Positions 13,015 through 19,323 of a stretch of 19,323 nucleotides of DNA are shown here, piece after piece. The notes under the pieces were generated by a model. That model was not told where the DNA came from. It searched no databases and saw nothing but the letters and a program-made list of their open reading frames with translations. The DNA is from Candidatus Wallbacteria bacterium (GTDB lineage: Bacteria; Muiribacteriota; JAQTZZ01), in assembly GCA_028687545.1 (NCBI GenBank), contig JAQTZZ010000067.1, forward strand, positions 1 through 19,323, given 5' to 3'. Made by a program: the position numbers and the translations under genes. How positions within the stretch are numbered: position 1 is the stretch's first letter; each line of letters starts with the position of its first letter.

Positions 13015-14523
13015 ATGAAGAATGGGCTCATCATATGTATCATCATACTCTTTATCATCCAGCCCGTAAAAGCGACTGAATACGATCCCCAGGAGATGCT
13101 CAAGATTGTCGAGACTTTATCCGACGCATCCCCCGAAGATGTTGCCTTGTGGCGCCATTATCTCAACCGCAGTAAGGCTTCTTCCGGAGATGTCAGGGAA
13201 ATGATCGCTCAGGCTGCTGCCGAGTTCAAAGTGCCTGCTCAGCTGCTTGAAGCAGTGGGATACGTTGAAAACAACTGGATGCAGATCGGCCCAACAATCG
13301 ACCGGGGCTGGGGTGTGATGCATCTGGTTGAAAACGATTACTGCGACACTCTGGGCGATGCCGCTGTCCTGCTTGGAGTCGCGCGGCAGGTCCTGAAAGA
13401 CGATCCTCTGCAGAACATCCGCGGGGCAGCTGCGCTTCTTGCCAGTTACGCCCGCGAAATTTCGCTTGTCCCGTCCCGGCTGGAAGACTGGGTGGAACCG
13501 CTCAAAAAACTCACCGGTCTTGATGGAGCAGAACTGCAGGAGATGCAGACACGGCTTTATTACAGCGTTTTGGCAAATGGTGTAGTTGAAACCAACCTGT
13601 TCAACCAGAAAGTGGAAATCATAGCGGATACCAGGCTGAATCTCGCAGAAGTGGATAAGAAACTGACCCGTTTCAATGCTGTAAAGGGCGGATCAGACCG
13701 TGCAGCCGAATATCCCGGAGCTGTTGCCAGTTTTATTAATTGTAATTATAAAGAAGGCCGCAGTCATCAGATCGACACCTGGGTCGAGCACTGGATGGGA
13801 GAAGGAACATACGCAGGATGCATATCCTGGTTTCACAACAGCTCTGCCAAGGCCAGCACTCATTTCGCGATCCGCCACACTGACGGTGAAATTACCCAGA
13901 TGGTCTCTGTTAATGACACATCCTGGAATTGCGGATCATCAGCCAGCAAAGACAACAATTCCCGCTCCATCGCAATCGAGCACGAAGCCACCCTGGCTCA
14001 TCCGGAATGGTGGGGAAGTGATGCCATGCAGAAAGGCAGCGCCAAGCTCACCAGATTTTTCTGCGACAAGTATCAGATCCCGATCAAGCGCGGTTCCCCT
14101 GGCATTGAAGAGCATCAGAATATGCCAGGCTGCAGCACTGACTGCGCTGGGAACATTCCCTGGGACAAGCTGATGGCTTTGATTTCAGGTAACGATCCGA
14201 ACATTGATCCTACACCAAATCCGAACCCAAACCCGAATCCTGATAATCAGACAAAAACCGGAGTGATCAAACCTACAGTCGGCGCAAACGTGCGCAAAGG
14301 ACCAAGCACTAATGACGCCAAAATCACAGCTCTTTCCAAAGGTGTCAAAGTCACTGTGACAGGCAAGGTGGCAGGCACTGTTTACGGCGAAGCAGGAGAC
14401 TGGTATTCAGTGGTCATTCCAGACGGCCGCAAAGGCTATATTTATGCTCCGCTCGTAGCTGTGGACTGGAAATCCCGCTGGATCGACGAAGAGGACATCA
14501 CAGAAGGCCCGCCTGCAGGATAA
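13015..14523 (+). CDS. Exported peptidoglycan hydrolase: lytic-transglycosylase-like + amidase_2 + SH3b
   Basis: The protein has 502 residues from the ATG at 13015; an in-frame TTG at 13000 lies in the ribosome-binding site. A signal peptide (MKNGLIICIIILFIIQPVKA) predicts export. Residues about 60-150 resemble a goose-type/SLT lysozyme core: PAQLLEAVGYVENNWMQIGP with Glu85 at the catalytic position, then GWGVMHL in place of G.mGLMQ. Residues about 235-390 are an N-acetylmuramoyl-L-alanine amidase (Amidase_2/PGRP type), with VEHWMGEGTYAGCISWFHNS, HFAIRHTDGEITQMVSVNDT, RSIAIEHEA and GIEEHQNMPGCSTDCAGNIP. His259 and His367 are the likely zinc ligands, with Asp376 or Cys377 third and Glu322 in the active site. 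A PNPNPNPNP linker leads to an SH3b domain (residues about 415-485; GANVRKGPST and GRKGYIYAPLVAVD), which would bind the cell wall. The protein probably cleaves the peptide side chain and possibly the glycan strand. The first catalytic activity is inferred. Confidence 0.88.
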   Translation: MKNGLIICIIILFIIQPVKATEYDPQEMLKIVETLSDASPEDVALWRHYLNRSKASSGDVREMIAQAAAEFKVPAQLLEAVGYVENNWMQIGPTIDRGWGVMHLVENDYCDTLGDAAVLLGVARQVLKDDPLQNIRGAAALLASYAREISLVPSRLEDWVEPLKKLTGLDGAELQEMQTRLYYSVLANGVVETNLFNQKVEIIADTRLNLAEVDKKLTRFNAVKGGSDRAAEYPGAVASFINCNYKEGRSHQIDTWVEHWMGEGTYAGCISWFHNSSAKASTHFAIRHTDGEITQMVSVNDTSWNCGSSASKDNNSRSIAIEHEATLAHPEWWGSDAMQKGSAKLTRFFCDKYQIPIKRGSPGIEEHQNMPGCSTDCAGNIPWDKLMALISGNDPNIDPTPNPNPNPNPDNQTKTGVIKPTVGANVRKGPSTNDAKITALSKGVKVTVTGKVAGTVYGEAGDWYSVVIPDGRKGYIYAPLVAVDWKSRWIDEEDITEGPPAG

Positions 14524-14568
14524 AACCACTGCATCAATGAAATGGCAGCCCATGACAACTTGTAGACT

Positions 14569-14659
14569 GTAAACAATGTTTCCCAACATACAAACTTACA
14601 AACCTACTAACTTACCAACTTCTTGCATAGAACCTGCCATTACATGAAACATCGTTTAC
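14569..14659. repeat. Inverted repeat, 14-nt arms, 63-nt loop
   Basis: GTAAACAATGTTTC (14569-14582) and GAAACATCGTTTAC (14646-14659) are complementary at 13 of 14 positions. The loop contains the 8-bp tandem repeat. Confidence 0.85.
14587..14622 (+). repeat. Degenerate 8-bp tandem repeat (about 4.5 units)
   Basis: The units CATACAAA, CTTACAAA, CCTACTAA, CTTACCAA and a partial CTTC run in phase. The strand has no G. It sits in the loop of the inverted repeat 14569-14659. Confidence 0.7.
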
Positions 14660-14778
14660 AATGTACTAGGATATAGTGATCATCCCTGACTGCCGTAAGG
14701 GATTCATTTACACCCATCAGATGGAAATCGAATAGAGATATTCACTGCGTTCCGATTTCACTGCAACACTGAAATTAC

Positions 14779-14901
14779 CAGATTGATCAAAAATGCCTGG
14801 ATGCTAGGCGCATGAACCCGCGCAAAGTGAGCTGTACATAATCGTACTGTGAGCTGCGCAGGTGAATGCAACGACGCAGACGGGCATTTTTCATCAATCT
14901 G
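14779..14901. repeat. 123-nt near-palindrome with 19-nt outer arms
   Basis: CAGATTGATCAAAAATGCC (14779-14797) and GGCATTTTTCATCAATCTG (14883-14901) are complementary at 18 of 19 positions. Further inside, GCATGAACCCGCGCA on the left matches the reverse complement GCATTCACCTGCGCA on the right at 12 of 15 positions. The tip holds GTAC-ATAATC-GTAC. The whole element can fold into one long hairpin. Confidence 0.85.
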
Positions 14902-14933
14902 ACTTTTGACACAAATTGCCGCGGGATACTGCA

Positions 14934-14961
14934 TTGACAGACCCGCTTTTGCGGATATGAT
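14934..14961 (+). promoter_or_regulatory. Predicted promoter of the 350-residue exported protein
   Basis: TTGACA (14934-14939) and TATGAT (14956-14961) are separated by 16 bp. The spacer contains CCGC-TTTT-GCGG (14943-14954), a palindrome that could be an operator. Transcription would start near 14968, about 22 nt before the ATG. Confidence 0.7.
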
Positions 14962-14989
14962 TAAAAAAACAATAGATTCGGGGGGTATC

Positions 14990-16042
14990 ATGAAAAAAGA
15001 ACTAATAATTCTCTGCCTGTTTCTCGCAGTCGCAGCCTTCGCATTCGGAAAAAGCGACTTCCAGGTCACAATCCAGGAAAATGTGATCAACTCCATTCTG
15101 CCTCAGGTGCTTGGCCAGCAGGGCATAGCCAGCCCCTGCCTGCAGTTCTGCCAGGGCGGATCTTTTGTTTTCACCTGCCAGTACTGGTACAAGATCGTAT
15201 TCTACAAATGGCGGCCTGTAGAGATTCACGGCCATGTCGGAGTCACTCCTCAGGGCGACGTAGACATCGCTCTCACCGAAGGTTATGCGACTTACATGGA
15301 CGTCGACATCAGCCGCTGGCTGCCTGATCTGATGGCACAGGCTGTCTGCAACATCAACTCTTCGAACGGCAATCCCGAGTATAAGGTCGGTGCTGAATAC
15401 GTCTGCAACGGCGGACTGGGCGCAGTCAGACTCAAGCTCTCCAGCAAGGTGTTTCTGGACGGCATGGAAAATGTCATACTGAAAAATATCGCTGTAGGTG
15501 ACGGCTATCTGACGCTCGCTTCCACTAACAATATAGTTCCTAACAATCAGGGCGAAGTGCAGGGTTATGTCGGGATGGACATTGTCCTGGCAGCGATCAA
15601 AAAATTCGCCGGGAAGGTGGACAACGGCGACGATAATTTCAGCATCAACGACGTGGGTCTGAACCTGGGGAACGGCAATGCGGCTCTTACCTTCGACGTC
15701 AACGACAATGGTCAGGGCGTGAAATTCGTAGTCAATACAGGTATTGAGGGCCAGAATGTCAACCTGGTCAAACTGATCATCAAATCCATTTCAATCGTAG
15801 CAGGCAGTGCCGATACTGATGGCCACAAACTGCTGGAAAAAGTGGTCAAAGTCATCAATCAGAATCTGCAGAAATTCAACATCACGACAGTGAGCGGCCT
15901 GATGCAGCTTGACTACCAGGCTCAGAAGTCAATCAGCTTCAACATCGATTTCAACTGCATCATGCGTTTGAAAGTCACTCCGCAGATCGTTAATGTGAAT
16001 CTGCAGGCCGGTTATGTCGGCGCTACAGCGATGGTTAATTAG
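14990..16042 (+). CDS. Exported protein of unknown function (350 aa), possible lipid-binding fold
   Basis: The start is the ATG at 14990, 5 nt after a run of six Gs acting as ribosome-binding site. A longer frame reaches 14906 but begins upstream of the predicted promoter. A signal peptide (MKKELIILCLFLAVAAFAFG) predicts export. The mature protein opens SDFQVTIQENVINSILPQVL, a strand followed by an amphipathic helix, then long alternating strands (PVEIHGHVGVTPQGDVDIAL, GAVRLKLSSKVFLDG, AALTFDVNDNGQGVKFVVNT) and a second helix-rich stretch (DGHKLLEKVVKVINQNLQKF). This layout recalls DUF2993/DUF1439-like and TULIP-type lipid-binding proteins, where an N-terminal strand and helix are followed by a curved sheet. 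I cannot confirm that by eye. Four Cys near residues 45-60 and 115-142 could form disulphides. It ends 8 bp before the convergent methionine aminopeptidase gene. Confidence 0.82.
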   Translation: MKKELIILCLFLAVAAFAFGKSDFQVTIQENVINSILPQVLGQQGIASPCLQFCQGGSFVFTCQYWYKIVFYKWRPVEIHGHVGVTPQGDVDIALTEGYATYMDVDISRWLPDLMAQAVCNINSSNGNPEYKVGAEYVCNGGLGAVRLKLSSKVFLDGMENVILKNIAVGDGYLTLASTNNIVPNNQGEVQGYVGMDIVLAAIKKFAGKVDNGDDNFSINDVGLNLGNGNAALTFDVNDNGQGVKFVVNTGIEGQNVNLVKLIIKSISIVAGSADTDGHKLLEKVVKVINQNLQKFNITTVSGLMQLDYQAQKSISFNIDFNCIMRLKVTPQIVNVNLQAGYVGATAMVN

Positions 16043-16050
16043 GACCAGAC

Positions 16051-16818
16051 TTAATCCCAGTTGAATTCAGTCAGGATTCTGGGACCGTCTGCAGTCAGTG
16101 CCACAGTATGCTCATAATGGGCTGAAAGCTTCCTGTCCCTGGTGACAACAGTCCAGCCGTCGGGCAGGAAGTCCACTTCCCAGCCGCCCATGTTGATCAT
16201 AGGCTCTATCGCCAGGGTCATCCCCTCTTTCAGGCGTACGCCTTTTCCGGACTGCCCGTAGTTGGGCACTTCAAGACCTTCATGCAGCTGTTTCCCGACG
16301 CTGTGTCCGGTAAGATCCCGCACTACGGAAAAACCGTGCGATTCGACATAGCTCTGGATGGCATGGGAAATGTCGCCAAGGCGGTTTCCCAGAGAGAATT
16401 TATCAATGCCGAGATAGAGCGAGTTCTCTGTAATTTGGAGAAATTCCTGGACTTCCTCCGGGATATTCCCTACAGCGAAAGTGTATGCCGCATCAGCAAT
16501 ATAGCCTTTATTAGTCACTCCAAGATCTATCCCGACAATGTCGCCATCCCTGAGTTCACGCATGCCGGGAATCCCATGCACTACTACTTCATTCACCGAA
16601 ATGCAGGCTGAAGCAGGATATGCCTTGCCTGCAGGTCCATAGCCAAGAAATGTGGGCCTGGCTCCAGAGCGGGTGATGATCTCATAGGCTTTTTTATCAA
16701 GTTCAATCGTGTGCAGTCCAGGTCGGATCATCCTGCGGATTTCAAACATGGCTTCTGACAGGATTTTTCCTGAATCCGCCATTTTTTCGATTTCTGACTT
16801 GGATTTCAGTTCAATCAT
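16051..16818 (-). CDS. map: Methionine aminopeptidase, type I
   Basis: This 255-residue enzyme removes the N-terminal Met from new proteins in the cytoplasm and needs two metal ions. All expected residues are present: catalytic His81 (VVVHGIP), metal ligands Asp98 (GIDLGV), Asp109 (YIADAAYTF), His172 (LTGHSVG), Glu205 (LAIEPMI) and Glu236 (AHYEHTVAL). Spacing is nearly the same as in E. coli MetAP (H79, D97, D108, H171, E204, E235). It starts MIELKSKSEIEKMADSGKIL with no N-terminal extension, as in type Ia. The ribosome-binding site is AAGGA, rather far (about 10 nt) from the ATG and directly after a perfect hairpin. It lies downstream of the hybrid kinase on the same strand and converges on the exported-protein gene. 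Confidence 0.97.
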   Translation of the reverse strand: MIELKSKSEIEKMADSGKILSEAMFEIRRMIRPGLHTIELDKKAYEIITRSGARPTFLGYGPAGKAYPASACISVNEVVVHGIPGMRELRDGDIVGIDLGVTNKGYIADAAYTFAVGNIPEEVQEFLQITENSLYLGIDKFSLGNRLGDISHAIQSYVESHGFSVVRDLTGHSVGKQLHEGLEVPNYGQSGKGVRLKEGMTLAIEPMINMGGWEVDFLPDGWTVVTRDRKLSAHYEHTVALTADGPRILTEFNWD

Positions 16819-16833
16819 CTTGAGGGTTTCCTT

Positions 16834-16863
16834 TGAGCCTCTTATTCTAAGATTAGAGGCTCA
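16834..16863. promoter_or_regulatory. Perfect hairpin in the map leader
   Basis: TGAGCCTCT (16834-16842) and AGAGGCTCA (16855-16863) are exact complements with a 12-nt loop, 16 bp before the map start codon. Neither strand has a T run after the stem, so a classical terminator is unlikely. On the map strand the stem is followed at once by the AAAGGA ribosome-binding site. Confidence 0.6.
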
Positions 16864-16924
16864 CGGAGCACTAGCAGAACTCTAGCATCAGTACGGTGTA
16901 TATCAATCATTATCAGCCTGAAAA

Positions 16925-18835
16925 TCAAGTTTTGCAAGTGTCTCCTTTGTTTAACAGTGCTTTCAACCTGAGGATCAGATCATGCGGCCGATATGGTTTC
17001 TGGATAAAGTCCGTGAGCCCTTTACCGGCCAGCCGCTGTGTTACGTCCTGCTCGTTGAATCCGCTGGACAGGATGACTTTCACATCCGGATTTATCCTCT
17101 GCATTTCTCTGAAGGCTTCCTCGCCGTCTATATGAGGCATGGTGAGATCCATGATCACGCATGTGATTTCAGCATGTTTTTCCCGATAGATTTCCAGAGC
17201 CTTCAGGCCGTCGCAGGCAACCAGCACATTGAACCCGGCCTTTTCCAGTGTTTTTTTTACCAGATCGCGAATCGGCTCTTCGTCGTCTGCGAACAGGATT
17301 GTGCCTGTCCCTTTCCAGCTTACCTTATCTTCAGGGGCTTGGGATGTTTTATCGGCAGGAAGGTTGAGCGCAGGGAACAGGATTTTAAAGGTAGTGCCAC
17401 GGCCTTCCTCACTGTAGACTTTGATCGCACCCTTATGTCCCCGGATGATACCAAGCGCGGCTGCCAGGCCCAGTCCGCGACCTGTGAATTTAGTGGTGAA
17501 AAAGGGATCAAAGAGCTTATCGATCACTTCACGTTTCATGCCGCAACCCGTATCTGAGATCTCCAGAAAGACATACTCGCCGCCTGGCAGCGCATCGTCC
17601 AGGTATGAGTCCTTAAGATATTTATCTTCGCATTCCAGGATTCCGGTGCTGACGGAAATCACTCCGCTGTTCTGGCCGATGGCTTCTGAAGCGTTGATCA
17701 CGAGATTCAGAACCACCTGCCTGATCTGGGTGGCATCCCCTCGGATGGACTTCAGATTCGGAAAATAATTGTATCTCATCACTACCTTTTTGGAGATGGT
17801 GACTTCGAGCATGTGTGTCATCTCCTGCACCAGTTCAGAAAGGTCGATCACTTCGATTACGAGCCGTCCTTTCCCCGAATAGGCCAGCATCTGCTTACAG
17901 AGATCGGCAGCCCTGAAAGCTGCTTTCTCTATTTCAACCAGGGAGCCTCTGATCGGCGACACCTGCGAAATATCCGTGATTGTAACGCTAACATTACCCA
18001 GTATCACCATCAGCAGATTATTGAAATCATGGGCAATTCCACCTGCCAGCACGCCCAGGCTCTCCATTTTCTGTGCCTGCTGAATGCGCTCCAGGAGTTT
18101 CTTCTGCTGTTCCTCCATTTTCTTCCTCTCAGTGACATCGAAGATGATACCGTCGATGCAGACCGGCTCTCCACTTTCGCCGCAGACCACGCTCCCGCGT
18201 TCCAGCATCTGCCTGATCTCTCCATCCTTGCGGATCAGTCTGTACTCAATCTGGAACTGGGATTTCAAATTCACTGCTTCTCCCACTTCCTCAATCACTG
18301 ATTCCCTGTCATCCGGATGAATCAGCGGGTCAATGGAACAGACCTTGCCGTGCTTCAATTCAGCAGGCGAATATCCAGTCATTTTTAACAGTTGTTCGTT
18401 AAAGAAAATCATCCCGGGTTCATCAGTGAGCGTCACCCTGTACACTATTCCTGGAAGATTTTCTGCCAGAGTCCTGTAAGCGGTCTCGCTGTTCTTGATG
18501 GCCAGTTCGGACTGCTTGCGCTCAGTGACATTGTCGAAAACCGCGATCACATCACCGTTTGACAATCTGTATACATAATTTTCATACCAGCGGGTGAATT
18601 TCTGATCATGATAATAGGAAGTCGGGTGAAATTCCGGAATCCCGGTTCTGTATACACGCTGGAAAACATCGTAAAGTCCAAGTTCGACCACTCCCGGCCT
18701 GGCTTCCCTGACATTCCTGCCGATCAGTTCGGACTTGGCCACGCCCTCGATGCGTTCACCGGCTTTGTTAAGATCCTTGAAGATGAAGTCGCATCCGTCG
18801 TGCTCGACTCTGTAGACAGCTACGCCGCTCGGCAT
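16925..18835 (-). CDS. PAS-PAS hybrid sensor histidine kinase with receiver domain
   Basis: This has 636 residues from the ATG at 18835. The order is PAS (about 1-105), PAS with PAC (about 115-236), a short coiled linker, HisKA with phospho-acceptor His269 (GGIAHDFNNLL), and the HATPase domain. The latter has the N box around Asn377/Asn381 (QVVLNLVINASEAI), G1 DTGCGM, F box FDPFFTTK and G2 GRGLGLAAALGI. A REC domain follows, with acidic pocket Asp517/Asp518, acceptor Asp563 (VIMDLTMPHIDG), Ser590/591 and Lys613 (QKPY). No membrane segment is present, so it senses a cytoplasmic signal. The AHDFNNLL-type HisKA followed by a C-terminal REC is typical of cytoplasmic hybrid kinases. No output regulator lies nearby. 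The true start is uncertain: the same frame continues upstream with a natural PAS linker (EKNLQDIEERYRELLDNMPS) back to the stop of the ankyrin gene, without another ATG, GTG or TTG. Confidence 0.93.
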   Translation of the reverse strand: MPSGVAVYRVEHDGCDFIFKDLNKAGERIEGVAKSELIGRNVREARPGVVELGLYDVFQRVYRTGIPEFHPTSYYHDQKFTRWYENYVYRLSNGDVIAVFDNVTERKQSELAIKNSETAYRTLAENLPGIVYRVTLTDEPGMIFFNEQLLKMTGYSPAELKHGKVCSIDPLIHPDDRESVIEEVGEAVNLKSQFQIEYRLIRKDGEIRQMLERGSVVCGESGEPVCIDGIIFDVTERKKMEEQQKKLLERIQQAQKMESLGVLAGGIAHDFNNLLMVILGNVSVTITDISQVSPIRGSLVEIEKAAFRAADLCKQMLAYSGKGRLVIEVIDLSELVQEMTHMLEVTISKKVVMRYNYFPNLKSIRGDATQIRQVVLNLVINASEAIGQNSGVISVSTGILECEDKYLKDSYLDDALPGGEYVFLEISDTGCGMKREVIDKLFDPFFTTKFTGRGLGLAAALGIIRGHKGAIKVYSEEGRGTTFKILFPALNLPADKTSQAPEDKVSWKGTGTILFADDEEPIRDLVKKTLEKAGFNVLVACDGLKALEIYREKHAEITCVIMDLTMPHIDGEEAFREMQRINPDVKVILSSGFNEQDVTQRLAGKGLTDFIQKPYRPHDLILRLKALLNKGDTCKT

Positions 18836-18904
18836 GTTGTCAAGCAGCTCTCGATAGCGTTCTTCAATGTCCTGCAGATTTTTTTCAGAGGATGGAAAAA
18901 TGGA

Positions 18905-19323
18905 TTATTCTCCGCTCTGCTCTTCCGGAGTTTCCTCAGGTTCTTCCTGCGAATTCTTGAAGCCTTCGAGAATTATGCCGGCTGTATTGCCGTTTTTATC
19001 CTTCAGCTTGGGATCAGCCCCTTTTTCCTGCAGGAGAGCCATCACAGACTCGTAGCCCCCGGTAGCGGCAAACATCATGGCAGTGCGGTTATCTCCGTCC
19101 CCGGCATTCAGGTCTGCCTTGGATTCGATCAAAAATTTAACTGTGTCCAAAAAACCCCCGGCAGAAGCCACCATAAGGGCGGTCTCATTCTGGGCGCTTC
19201 TTGAGTTGACGTCAACTCCTTTGGAAAGAAGCAGCCTGGCTATGTCTGTCTGCCCGTTCCGGCAGGAAGAGATGAACAGGGATTTCTGATCAATATCAGC
19301 CCCTTTGTCCAGCAGCATCTCCA
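18905..19323 (-). CDS. Ankyrin-repeat protein, partial (5' end beyond right edge)
   Basis: The minus strand is open from the window edge to the TAA at 18907-18905. The visible 138 residues hold about four ankyrin units: EMLLDKGADIDQKSLFISSC, NGQTDIARLLLSKGVDVNSR, NETALMVASAGGFLDTVKFL with IESKADLNAGDGDNRTAMMF, and GGYESVMALLQEKGADPKLK. An acidic tail, NSQEEPEETPEEQSGE, closes the protein. The Met at 19318 is probably internal. Ankyrin units bind partner proteins. The stop codon is in the same frame as the downstream kinase, 23 codons before its first ATG, so the two may be coupled, or halves of a former fusion. Confidence 0.88.
   Translation of the reverse strand, partial: EMLLDKGADIDQKSLFISSCRNGQTDIARLLLSKGVDVNSRSAQNETALMVASAGGFLDTVKFLIESKADLNAGDGDNRTAMMFAATGGYESVMALLQEKGADPKLKDKNGNTAGIILEGFKNSQEEPEETPEEQSGE

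Larger units (their letters stand above)
14524..14989. other. Structured intergenic region before the 350-residue exported protein
   Basis: The 466 bp contain no gene with coding character. They hold an inverted-repeat pair (14569-14659) enclosing an 8-bp tandem repeat, a small hairpin (ATTTCA 14755-14760 with TGAAAT 14770-14775), a pair GAAATCG/CGATTTC around 14723-14759, a 123-nt near-palindrome (14779-14901) and the promoter of the next gene. Confidence 0.65.

Noticed and set aside
14587-14622. CRISPR-like array
   Set aside because: The units are 8 bp with no spacers; a simple degenerate tandem repeat.
14779-14901. Integron attC site
   Set aside because: The size and imperfect palindrome fit, but the required GTTRRRY and RYYYAAC core sites are not at the ends, and no integrase is present.
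14758-15096. Minus-strand 112-codon frame
   Set aside because: It spans the near-palindrome, the promoter and the antisense of a clear signal-peptide gene.

Overview
The window is about 19.3 kb of moderate-GC bacterial chromosome. I cannot name the organism from the sequence alone. Sec signal peptides on several proteins, two separate ankyrin-repeat loci, a PAS hybrid histidine kinase, Shine-Dalgarno motifs and sigma70-like promoters suggest a free-living, probably Gram-negative, deep-branching environmental bacterium. There is no rRNA, tRNA, CRISPR array or transposase gene.

Layout. (1) Positions 1-2010, mostly minus strand: a DUF1697 gene cut by the left edge and overlapping an NTF2/SnoaL-like gene, a remnant of a DUF5131 (phage Gp37/Gp68) gene, a STAS-domain gene truncated at a repeat, and a 59-residue Myb/SANT-like gene with a good promoter. 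(2) 2115-5710, plus strand: a promoter overlapping a perfect 24-bp palindrome, driving an EamA-type exporter and an overlapping MarR regulator; then a GNAT acetyltransferase and a membrane-anchored alpha/beta hydrolase separated by repeat copies. (3) 5711-8297: a repeat, a truncated DnaQ-like exonuclease fragment, a YhcG/DUF1016 PD-(D/E)XK nuclease, and a GC-rich, probably acquired methyltransferase. (4) 8354-12449, minus strand: a large exported ankyrin protein whose start lies in a repeat copy, a zinc-ribbon membrane protein with a frameshift, and a small exported protein of unknown function. (5) 13015-16042, plus strand: an exported two-domain peptidoglycan hydrolase (lytic-transglycosylase-like plus amidase plus SH3) and an exported 350-residue protein of unknown function, separated by a spacer full of inverted repeats. 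(6) 16051-19323, minus strand: methionine aminopeptidase, a PAS-PAS-HisKA-HATPase-REC kinase, and in the same frame directly upstream an ankyrin gene cut by the right edge.

The unifying feature is a dispersed repeat of roughly 60-100 bp, with seven same-orientation copies plus one inverted end fragment. All copies share the end ..AAGTCACAAAGTAAAGC-ACCGTCCCC. The middle comes in two types. Copies sit at gene edges: one coincides with the truncated end of the STAS gene, one supplies the last 12 residues of the acetyltransferase, and one supplies the ribosome-binding site, GTG start and first ~25 residues of the ankyrin protein. This looks like a non-autonomous mobile or REP-like element that has reshaped gene ends here. 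I did not find one coherent new enzymatic system. The strongest leads are this repeat family, the apparently leaderless and autoregulated EamA-MarR operon, the in-frame ankyrin/kinase junction, and the 123-nt near-palindrome before the 350-residue exported protein.
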